Source: a virus. Taken from it: a stretch of DNA of 30,370 bases. This document shows, one piece after another, positions 25,954 to 30,221 of the stretch. The notes below the pieces were generated by a model. It was not told where the DNA came from. It worked only from the letters and a program-made list of their open reading frames with translations, and did not search any database. Every line of letters starts with the position of its first letter. The stretch's first letter is position 1. The stretch covers positions 1 to 30,370 of the IMG/VR virus record IMGVR_UViG_3300032315_001442, one strand, 5' to 3'. Position numbers and translations under genes: made by a program.

Positions 25954-26151
25954 TCAGAGGAGATTCAATGCCCAAACATTGAACTCTCCAACGTCAACCC
26001 TATGTCCCTCCATACAACTGTAGTCGGTAACAAACTGATCTGAAATGTGAAGCAATTGGGCACAGATTCTGGCATAAGTATAGGAAACTGTGCCGTTGCT
26101 GGGTTCCATATAGGACTGGAGAGCAGCAAGGTAGTCGGTGGGTTCGGGCAT
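25954..26151 (-). CDS. Module protein, 65 aa, unknown function
   Basis: A 65-residue protein, MPEPTDYLAALQSYMEPSNG, TVSYTYARICAQLLHISDQF, VTDYSCMEGHRVDVGEFNVW. It is mostly helical with many Tyr. I chose the ATG at 26151 because the conserved leader GTTCACCACCACCGACCG ends at it. A longer frame begins at 26223, where ATGA overlaps the stop of the upstream gene, but it would translate the leader, so I take it as secondary. No family recognised. Confidence 0.68.
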   Translation of the reverse strand: MPEPTDYLAALQSYMEPSNGTVSYTYARICAQLLHISDQFVTDYSCMEGHRVDVGEFNVWALNLL

Positions 26152-26184
26152 CGGTCGGTGGTGGTGAACTTCGTTAATGGTAGC
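26152..26184 (-). promoter_or_regulatory. C-rich leader of the 65-aa gene
   Basis: Minus strand GCTACCATTAACGAAG then TTCACCACCACCGACCG-ATG. It is nearly identical to the leader at 26367-26400, including the GCTAC-ATTAACGAAG part, whose TACCAT/TACAAT may be a -10 box. Confidence 0.72.
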
Positions 26185-26219
26185 ACGGATCGGGGACCGT
26201 TGCGGGTCCCCGGTGAGAT

Positions 26220-26366
26220 TCATTCTGCCTCGTATCCGTCAAACCAGACGCCATCCTGACGGGTCTTAGGGTTGCGGCAGTGTGCCTGTGCCTGCTCAAG
26301 GGTCAGACCCCGGCAGATGACGCGGGTGGACTTACTAACGTGGAAGCGGATGATCTTGTAGGTCAT
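26220..26366 (-). CDS. Small module protein, 48 aa, conserved in cyanophages
   Basis: A 48-residue protein, MTYKIIRFHVSKSTRVICRG, LTLEQAQAHCRNPKTRQDGV, WFDGYEAE. The pattern, a strand MTYKIIRF, then GLTLEQAQAHC, then WFDGY at the end, is one I know from many small cyanophage proteins of unknown function. The helix LTLEQAQAHC after the strands resembles a minimal ribbon-helix arrangement. Its stop overlaps a downstream ATG (ATGA), but that ATG is probably not used. Function is unknown despite the conservation. Confidence 0.78.
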   Translation of the reverse strand: MTYKIIRFHVSKSTRVICRGLTLEQAQAHCRNPKTRQDGVWFDGYEAE

Positions 26367-26400
26367 GGTCTGGGGTGGTGTGAACTTCGTTAATTGTAGC
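26367..26400 (-). promoter_or_regulatory. C-rich leader of the 48-aa gene
   Basis: GCTACAATTAACGAAG then TTCACACCACCCCAGACC-ATG on the minus strand. TACAAT is a good -10 box, which would place the RNA start close to the GAAG before the leader. Confidence 0.72.
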
Positions 26401-26403
26401 AGA

Positions 26404-26517
26404 TCAAAGGCGACCGGAGCGCCCCAGTGCTGCCCATTCTACGGAAGTCTTAACAATTCCGTTTCGGACCCATACCAGTTGGCGGGTCTTAAGGTCGCTG
26501 GCGGGTGAGAGTGTCAT
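26404..26517 (-). CDS. Very small module protein, 37 aa
   Basis: A 37-residue frame, MTLSPASDLKTRQLVWVRNG, then IVKTSVEWAALGRSGRL. It is preceded exactly by the module leader (GTTCACCACCACCGACCA-ATG), which is the main reason to accept so short a gene. The order strand (RQLVWVRNGIV), strand/helix (KTSVEWAALGRS) could be a tiny beta-hairpin plus helix. It is basic. No family recognised. Its stop is immediately before the leader of the next gene. Confidence 0.6.
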   Translation of the reverse strand: MTLSPASDLKTRQLVWVRNGIVKTSVEWAALGRSGRL

Positions 26518-26540
26518 TGGTCGGTGGTGGTGAACTGATA
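26518..26540 (-). promoter_or_regulatory. C-rich leader of the 37-aa gene
   Basis: TATCAGTTCACCACCACCGA then CCA before the ATG. The extension TGGTATCAG is shared with the leader at 27307-27330. Confidence 0.68.
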
Positions 26541-26617
26541 CCAGTATGAACCCAAACGGCACCAGAGTCAAGGGGTTGATTGATCAGCGATGCTAATGTC
26601 ACAAAGTGTGAAAATGC

Positions 26618-26646
26618 TTGACATGGCACTCAAAAACGACTATACT
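26618..26646 (+). promoter_or_regulatory. Consensus sigma-70 promoter facing against the genes (copy 3)
   Basis: TTGACA (26618-26623), 17 bases, TATACT (26641-26646) on the plus strand. The spacer TGGCACTCAAAAACGAC differs from copy 1 at only two or three positions. Upstream it shares GATCAGCGAT.CTAATGT with copy 2. The first downstream element is the hairpin at 26692-26711. Confidence 0.82.
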
Positions 26647-26683
26647 TGATCCGTACCCCACCTGCCTTGAAATAGTTGGGTAT

Positions 26684-26711
26684 AAAAAAAAGGAGGCAAC
26701 TTGTGCCCCCT
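26684..26711 (-). terminator. Rho-independent terminator after the 83-aa module gene
   Basis: On the minus strand GGGGGCA and TGCCTCC pair (one G-U) around a 5-base loop and are followed by a run of 8 T. A near-identical element of about 38 bases is at 28043-28080. Confidence 0.8.
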
Positions 26712-26721
26712 TAAGTATAAT

Positions 26722-26973
26722 TTACAGCATCTCAATCAGGTGCATTAAAGATGTAATCTGAACCGGTGTTTGGTAAGGTATTACATCATCCAGCATATTG
26801 CCATTTGGACGTATCACCGCCACTTCGAAAGTGTCCTCCCCGATGATACCATACAGACCCGAATCTTGGGGTCCGGCAACTACACTGATAGTCCAATCAT
26901 TGGCAAAAGTATACCTTGCCTTAGTGCCTCCCTTTATATCGTGGTCGGAGAATGTAAGATCTGAGAAAATCAT
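26722..26973 (-). CDS. Module protein, 83 aa, conserved in cyanophages
   Basis: An 83-residue protein, MIFSDLTFSDHDIKGGTKAR, YTFANDWTISVVAGPQDSGL, YGIIGEDTFEVAVIRPNGNM, LDDVIPYQTPVQITSLMHLI. It looks like an antiparallel beta sheet with a C-terminal helix. I recall cyanophage small proteins with the same plan (FSDLTF, then FxNGxxxSVVxG, then FEVAVxxPNG) and no known function. Leader and ATG match exactly at 26973. It has the window's clearest own terminator, so it is a single-gene transcription unit. Confidence 0.78.
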   Translation of the reverse strand: MIFSDLTFSDHDIKGGTKARYTFANDWTISVVAGPQDSGLYGIIGEDTFEVAVIRPNGNMLDDVIPYQTPVQITSLMHLIEML

Positions 26974-26996
26974 GGTCGGTCGGTGGTGGTGAACTG
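26974..26996 (-). promoter_or_regulatory. C-rich leader of the 83-aa gene
   Basis: CTCAGTTCACCACCACCGAC then CGACC before the ATG. Upstream ATGCTAGGATTC may hold an extended -10 (TGCTAGGAT). Confidence 0.7.
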
Positions 26997-27016
26997 AGAG
27001 AATCCTAGCATGGAAT

Positions 27017-27041
27017 GGGGGAGAGTGTGAGTCCCTCCCCC
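27017..27041 (-). terminator. Hairpin terminator after the winged-helix gene
   Basis: GGGGGAG and CTCCCCC form a perfect 7-bp stem with an 11-base loop, 7 bases past the stop codon. No T-run follows. Confidence 0.6.
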
Positions 27042-27048
27042 GTATTGG

Positions 27049-27306
27049 TCAACCGATAAGGGCGGCAATGATTCTGTCGCGTTTCCTGATGCGGTCTGTG
27101 TGAGCAAACCATACATCGCGCCTTGTGCCCTTCATGGTGGCACCCAGAACCCCTTCCCGCTCCAGATCGACCATAATTGCGTGGATGGTGCCCTTATGGC
27201 GTTTGGGGTCCAATCCCATGCCTCTCACAAGGTCGGAGCAGGTCTGGGGACCTTGCTGGATTAAGGCAGATCTGATAGCAGTCCGGGTGATGGTCGTGAA
27301 GTTCAT
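27049..27306 (-). CDS. Small winged-helix DNA-binding protein
   Basis: An 85-residue basic protein. Residues about 7-16 form helix 1 (TRTAIRSALI), 21-30 helix 2 (QTCSDLVRGM), 38-52 the recognition helix (HKGTIHAIMVDLEREG), followed by a wing (VLGATMKGTRRDVWFA, about 53-68) and a basic tail helix. This is the plan of MarR/PadR-like or replication-type winged helices. It may regulate the phage's small genes or a host operon; its target is unknown. The ATG at 27306 is fixed by the module leader. The region just upstream contains an 11-bp inverted repeat that could be an operator for its own control, but that is speculation. Confidence 0.72.
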   Translation of the reverse strand: MNFTTITRTAIRSALIQQGPQTCSDLVRGMGLDPKRHKGTIHAIMVDLEREGVLGATMKGTRRDVWFAHTDRIRKRDRIIAALIG

Positions 27307-27330
27307 TGTCTGGTGTGGTGAACTGATACC
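27307..27330 (-). promoter_or_regulatory. C-rich leader of the winged-helix gene
   Basis: GGTATCAGTTCACCACACCA then GACA before the ATG, without Shine-Dalgarno. GGTATCAGTTCACCAC is shared with the 37-aa gene leader. Confidence 0.7.
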
Positions 27331-27337
27331 ATTATTA

Positions 27338-27398
27338 CCCCAGCAGTGCCACTATTCCAGTGACCTTGTGCCAGTGGTCGAACTGTCCACTGCTGGGG
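27338..27398. repeat. 11-bp perfect inverted repeat upstream of the winged-helix gene
   Basis: CCCCAGCAGTG (27338-27348) and CACTGCTGGGG (27388-27398), with 39 bases between that contain further short pairings (CCACT...AGTGG). It sits next to TAATAAT, a possible -10 region, so it would lie in the promoter or upstream of it. Confidence 0.8.
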
Positions 27399-27452
27399 GT
27401 TTATGGGTCTGGGGGTGCTGTAGGATAAGGGGACAATCAAACGAACGCGGGC
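27363..27452. repeat. Duplicated intergenic block (copy 1; copy 2 at 29390-29485)
   Basis: ACCTTGTGCCAGTGGTCGAA and later TAAGGGGACAATCAAACGAA recur in order at 29392 and 29454 with few changes. Both copies precede a CCTGCCATAAAATAAT box. Confidence 0.72.
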
Positions 27453-27479
27453 AGCGTGATGACACAAACCAAGACACCC

Positions 27480-27516
27480 ATCCTGCCATAAAATAATATG
27501 AAAAAAAAGTATAAAG
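27480..27516 (+). repeat. CCTGCC box and AT tract (copy 4, without promoter)
   Basis: CCTGCCATAAAATAAT followed by an A-rich tract and AAGTATAAAG. I see no TTGACA/TATAAT before it, unlike copies 1-3. Confidence 0.68.
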
Positions 27517-27519
27517 AAA

Positions 27520-27537
27520 GGAGGCAGAATTGCCCCC
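27520..27537 (-). terminator. Hairpin terminator after the KTSC-like gene
   Basis: GGAGGCA and TGCCCCC (one G-U) around a 4-base loop, flanked by AAGTATA boxes; the minus strand then reads TTCTTTATAC and later a T-run. Confidence 0.7.
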
Positions 27538-27557
27538 CCCTTAAGTATACTTTAGGA

Positions 27558-27869
27558 TCAGACTTCGATCTTTTCCAGATCACCGTGCTTCAGGGCACGA
27601 TGTAGCATTGATCCCCAACTTGTTGCCGATTTTGCCTCATCATCGTTGAGAAGATCATGCCAACGGCGAGCAGCACCCGAAGACATATCGTCCTCAAAAA
27701 TGTACCTATAAACTTTATCTGGGTTGGAGTTAAATATCACCAACAAGTGTGGAATGTTGTCGTTGTCGATAACAATCCCAAGTCTGGCAATTGCACTAGA
27801 GTAAACTGCCACTGTTAGCAGTTGTGCCTGCTCGGCGGTGGGGATGCTGTAGACGGTTGCGGTGCTCAT
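27558..27869 (-). CDS. KTSC-like domain protein, 103 aa
   Basis: A 103-residue protein. Residues about 22-57 read VYSSAIARLGIVIDNDNIPH and LLVIFNSNPDKVYRY, the strand pattern of the KTSC domain (SSxIxxxGY...LxVxF..GxxYxY), and the later SWGSMLHRAL (about 84-93) can stand for the domain's SxGxxxN/H end. KTSC domains are short, found alone or with lysyl-tRNA synthetase and other proteins, and their role is poorly known. The ATG at 27869 is set by the module leader; a longer frame to 27893 adds eight leader-encoded residues. Its upstream region is duplicated before the 78-aa gene at 24504. Confidence 0.68.
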   Translation of the reverse strand: MSTATVYSIPTAEQAQLLTVAVYSSAIARLGIVIDNDNIPHLLVIFNSNPDKVYRYIFEDDMSSGAARRWHDLLNDDEAKSATSWGSMLHRALKHGDLEKIEV

Positions 27870-27943
27870 CGGTCTGGTGTGGTTGACCTTCATATCCTAC
27901 AGCATCGGGAACCGATTCCACCGGTCCAAACCTTAAGAAAATC
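27870..27943 (-). repeat. Leader plus duplicated upstream block (copy 2)
   Basis: Minus strand GGTTTGGACCGGTGGAATCG, TTCCCGATGCTGTAGGATAT, then GTCAACCACACCAGACCG-ATG. It corresponds to 24505-24580. GCTGTAGGATATG may hold the -10 box. Confidence 0.7.
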
Positions 27944-27968
27944 AGGATTTGCCATAAGCAATCCTGAT
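27937..27968 (-). terminator. Second terminator downstream of the Cys-cluster gene
   Basis: ATCAGGATT (27941-27949) and AATCCTGAT (27960-27968) form a perfect 9-bp stem; on the minus strand it is followed by TTTTCTT. It would stop read-through from upstream before the KTSC-like gene. Confidence 0.7.
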
Positions 27969-28042
27969 GGGTCTGGGGGTTGACTTAGGGGTGGGGTGCC
28001 GTGCTAAATTGAAGGTAGAACCTATTTTTGGTGGGGTTAGGT

Positions 28043-28070
28043 ATAAAAAAAGGAGGCAACTTGTGCCCCC
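28043..28070 (-). terminator. Rho-independent terminator after the Cys-cluster gene
   Basis: Same sequence as 26684-26711 apart from one A fewer in the A-run: GGGGGCA, 5-base loop, TGCCTCC and a T-run on the minus strand. Confidence 0.8.
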
Positions 28071-28080
28071 TTAAGTATAA

Positions 28081-28752
28081 TCAACCTACGATCTGGTTGA
28101 CTGTTTTTTTGGCAGTGCCATGTGCGGGCAATGCTACAATGAACTTGCGGTCTGCTATCTGACACAAACCGCAAGTCGCACAGGTTACCTTATCTGGGAA
28201 AAGTGCAGCAGGGCAGGTTATAACTTTGCGACCGGATTCTGTTGTATAGAATCGGCGGATTTCTTCAGAGTTAACAACTGCAACGGCAGGTAGGTTATAC
28301 TCAGTCATCACACGGTCAGCATCTTCTACTGATTCGGTGCTAACGTTAACAGTGAACCCCATAGAGTTTGCATTCTCTAGGCACACACGGTTGTGATCAT
28401 TTAGCGTGTGGTGAGTATAAGTATAACCTTTCTTGCCTTTGTTTGCATCAATCAACTGCCGCAGTTGCAGATAATCAATGTTACCATCATTGTGAGGCAA
28501 ATCACCCGCAACATTGTGGCGCCATAGTTGACCTTTTGCAATCTTACGGACAAGTTTAGTAAACTCTGCCCAAGATACGCCACGCTCGGCATTAGAAACT
28601 GCCCGCCAATGTACACCCTGAAGGTGATACTTTGCGTAACAACCTTTATCAATAAATGGACAACATGGAGCGCAAGATGATTGCTCACTTGTGCTGATGG
28701 GGATGGGTCCCGTCTTGCTATTCTTGGAAGCGGTGGTGAGAGCGACTTGCAT
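28081..28752 (-). CDS. Cys-cluster protein, 223 aa, conserved phage family of unknown function
   Basis: A 223-residue protein with two Cys clusters: CAPCCPFIDKGCYA (Cys27, 30, 31, 38) and, after Cys180, CATCGLCQIADR (Cys191, 194, 197). Between them are LWRHNVAGDLPHNDG (about 77-90), IDANKGKKGYTYTHH (about 101-115) and GFTVNVSTESVEDADRV (about 132-148), and near the end ALPAHGTAKK (about 207-216). I recall a phage and bacterial family with this order of motifs (WRHN.AGDLP, KGYTYTH, CPA, CATCGLC, PAHGT) that is still a domain of unknown function. The Cys pattern suggests a metal or Fe-S centre, and the TIM-barrel-like order of blocks is possible, but no enzyme activity can be claimed. The start is set by the module leader; a frame to 28833 is longer. 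Confidence 0.75.
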   Translation of the reverse strand: MQVALTTASKNSKTGPIPISTSEQSSCAPCCPFIDKGCYAKYHLQGVHWRAVSNAERGVSWAEFTKLVRKIAKGQLWRHNVAGDLPHNDGNIDYLQLRQLIDANKGKKGYTYTHHTLNDHNRVCLENANSMGFTVNVSTESVEDADRVMTEYNLPAVAVVNSEEIRRFYTTESGRKVITCPAALFPDKVTCATCGLCQIADRKFIVALPAHGTAKKTVNQIVG

Positions 28753-28777
28753 CGGTCTGGGGTGGTGTGGTTGACTT
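28753..28777 (-). promoter_or_regulatory. C-rich leader of the Cys-cluster gene
   Basis: AGAAGTCAACCACACCACCC then CAGACCG before the ATG. CGTTACACTGTAG upstream may hold the -10 box (TACACT). Confidence 0.7.
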
Positions 28778-28797
28778 CTACAGTGTAACGGGTCGAA

Positions 28798-28819
28798 AGG
28801 GGAGACCGTGATCCCCCCT
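28798..28819 (-). terminator. Hairpin after the 155-aa module gene
   Basis: AGGGGA and TCCCC(C)CT pair around an 8-base loop, 27 bases past the stop at 28846. No clear T-run. Confidence 0.5.
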
Positions 28820-28845
28820 GTGCATCTTAACAAACTGTCACACTG

Positions 28846-29313
28846 TCACTTCCAGAGACCTTCGGCAATCAAACGATTAACTAGAACTTGTGCAAGTTTG
28901 CCACATTCATCACATGCTTTTGCATATTTAATCTCAGAAAGCAAAGAATACTTCTGGGGATTATTGCGACCGCCAAACTTGTAGCGGCAAACTGCACTTA
29001 CAACCTTCAGAAGTTGACGCTTTTGTAGATCACCCCCAACCAATCGGTACATTGAGATGAAGTAACGGAAGTCACCAATTGCACGGGCACGATCTAATTT
29101 AGTGACGATCATTGATGCACCAGCAGCACCGAAGTAGGGTGTCAATTCTACAGTCAGAAATGCATTGAATGGTGCCAATTCTACCGGTTCGTTAGAAACA
29201 ACCGGAGCAACTGGTTGTGCCAGAGTGTTAGAAACCATGCCCAAGATCTGAGCAATTTGATCAATTTGTCCCTCAACTTGATTGCCGTTGATAACAAGTT
29301 GGATGGTGTTCAT
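28846..29313 (-). CDS. Module protein, 155 aa, unknown function
   Basis: A 155-residue protein. Residues 1-35 (MNTIQLVINGNQVEGQIDQI...) form a strand and a helix; a Pro/Val-rich linker follows (about 33-48), then a helical part with FRYFISMYRLVGGDLQKRQL (about 82-101), and a CDEC motif (Cys134-Cys137, in AKACDECGKLAQVLVNRLI). The single CxxC is too little for a zinc finger on its own but could pair in a dimer. The ATG at 29313 is set by the module leader; the longer frame to 29370 is leader translation. Function not recognised. Confidence 0.72.
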   Translation of the reverse strand: MNTIQLVINGNQVEGQIDQIAQILGMVSNTLAQPVAPVVSNEPVELAPFNAFLTVELTPYFGAAGASMIVTKLDRARAIGDFRYFISMYRLVGGDLQKRQLLKVVSAVCRYKFGGRNNPQKYSLLSEIKYAKACDECGKLAQVLVNRLIAEGLWK

Positions 29314-29340
29314 CGGTCTGGTGGTGGTGGTCGGCATCAG
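29314..29340 (-). promoter_or_regulatory. C-rich leader of the 155-aa gene
   Basis: GATGCCGACCACCACCACCA then GACCG before the ATG on the minus strand. The leader type is clear, though the GTTCA part is changed. Confidence 0.65.
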
Positions 29341-29389
29341 TGGTGTGCCGTTGAATGAATGATGCCACACCAGAACCGACCAGATCCAG

Positions 29390-29485
29390 CAACCTTGTGC
29401 CAGTGATCGAACTGGTTTTAGGTGGTGGTTCTGGGGTGGTTTTCTGGTATCTTAAGGGGACAACCAGCACCAACGGCAGAAAGGT
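29390..29485. repeat. Duplicated intergenic block (copy 2)
   Basis: ACCTTGTGCCAGTGATCGAA and TAAGGGGACAACCAGCACCA match the order of copy 1 at 27363-27452. Confidence 0.72.
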
Positions 29486-29514
29486 ATCTGCCTGATCAAT
29501 ACATCGGTACTCCC

Positions 29515-29530
29515 CCTGCCATAAAATAAT
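29515..29530 (+). repeat. CCTGCC box (copy 5)
   Basis: CCTGCCATAAAATAAT, preceded by CGGTACTCCC, which matches the GATCTGTACTCACCC of copies 1 and 2. No sigma-70 boxes precede it. Confidence 0.65.
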
Positions 29531-29544
29531 TATAACAATATATT

Positions 29545-29577
29545 AAAAAAAGTGGATCAGGCACCACCCCGATCCAC
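29545..29577 (-). terminator. Rho-independent terminator after the 62-aa gene
   Basis: GTGGATC and GATCCAC form a perfect 7-bp stem with a 12-base loop, followed by seven T on the minus strand. Textbook form. Confidence 0.85.
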
Positions 29578-29668
29578 AACACCCACACACCTATGCTATA
29601 ATTATCTGTTCTCTTGCTCGCTGGGTAACTTTAACATTCAGCGACGGCAAACCCCTTCCGTCTTGGTC

Positions 29669-29857
29669 TTACAATTCTACCATCCAGTCTGGGTCTTTGT
29701 CAAGCATTACCCAGAAGTGATTCTTACCATTCTCAGATGTGAGAAACACCTTATCATGTGTGTGTTGCTCGATGATACATTGTGCATTGCTACACATAAG
29801 GTTGGCAAAGCGATTCTTTGCCTTACGCGAGATTGGTGTAACGATTGCGGTTTCCAT
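29669..29857 (-). CDS. Small protein, 62 aa, conserved in cyanophages (palindrome-class promoter)
   Basis: A 62-residue protein, METAIVTPISRKAKNRFANL, MCSNAQCIIEQHTHDKVFLT, SENGKNHFWVMLDKDPDWMV. A strand, the basic helix SRKAKNRFANLM, then three strands; Cys22 and Cys27 are near each other. I recall cyanophage small proteins starting with TPxSRKAKNR and containing SENGK...W; function unknown. Upstream on the minus strand is TATAAT with a palindrome at the -35 position and CATCGAGATC directly before the ATG, a promoter type shared with the 56-aa gene at 25667. A perfect terminator follows at some distance. Confidence 0.78.
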   Translation of the reverse strand: METAIVTPISRKAKNRFANLMCSNAQCIIEQHTHDKVFLTSENGKNHFWVMLDKDPDWMVEL

Positions 29858-29885
29858 GATCTCGATGCGTTTTGTATGTGTGTAT

Positions 29886-29974
29886 TATAGTTGATGATGT
29901 GGATCTCGTCGAGATTGTGTGTGCCACTTGTGCGACTGTCACATCTCGACGAGATTATAGTCTCGACTAGATTT
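29886..29974 (-). promoter_or_regulatory. Promoter with palindrome cluster (right cluster)
   Basis: TATAAT (minus strand, about 29884-29889) with palindromes at 29903-29916, 29943-29956 and 29961-29974 upstream. The first palindrome covers the -35 position (TCGACG at 17 bases), as expected for a repressor operator or activator site. Confidence 0.68.
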
Positions 29975-29996
29975 TATGTGCCACTTATGCGACTGG
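29901..29996 (-). repeat. Tandem duplication carrying the palindrome
   Basis: On the minus strand CAGTCGCAYAAGTGGCACA plus AATCT.GWCGAGA occurs twice, about 58 bases apart (29901-29938 and 29962-29996). The distal copy begins inside the last codons of the 75-aa gene. Confidence 0.75.
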
Positions 29997-30212
29997 TACA
30001 TGCGGATCTACAGATTCTAACAAATCCTGAGCAACTTCATCATCATAAAGTTCTTTAATCTCAGCAAGAATCTCTTCTTCAGTATAAGTCACATACTCTT
30101 TGAAAAGTAAATCAGAGACCATACATTCAAGAGATTCTGTATCCATTCCATCTACAATATGCAAAACATAGTTCTCAACGAACTGTTCGAATTGTGCTTT
30201 GTTGAGTGTCAT
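29985..30212 (-). CDS. Acidic protein, 75 aa, unknown function
   Basis: A 75-residue acidic, helical protein, MTLNKAQFEQFVENYVLHIV, DGMDTESLECMVSDLLFKEY, then VTYTEEEILAEIKELYDDEV. The plan FxxFxENYVxxxVDGMDxxSL is one I recall in small T4-like and cyanophage proteins without known function. It follows the partial gene at the right edge by 9 bases (TAAACAAACAAAATG), so the two are likely one operon. The last residues VDPHVPVA are encoded in the start of a tandem repeat. Confidence 0.78.
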   Translation of the reverse strand: MTLNKAQFEQFVENYVLHIVDGMDTESLECMVSDLLFKEYVTYTEEEILAEIKELYDDEVAQDLLESVDPHVPVA

Positions 30213-30221
30213 TTTGTTTGT

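Larger units (their letters stand above)
29314..29668. other. Gene-free stretch with duplicated block and terminator
   Basis: No gene seen. It contains the leader, the second copy of the duplicated block (29390-29485), the CCTGCC box at 29515-29530, and the terminator of the 62-aa gene. The part at 29578-29668 contains a short plus-strand TATAAT but no -35 and nothing else I can identify. Confidence 0.6.

Noticed and set aside
25954-26223. 89-residue version of the 65-aa gene starting at the ATGA overlap
   Set aside because: The extra 24 residues would be encoded by the conserved non-coding leader found before nine other genes.
29578-29668. Possible tRNA or small RNA gene
   Set aside because: I could not form a cloverleaf or find a T-arm; only an isolated TATAAT is present.
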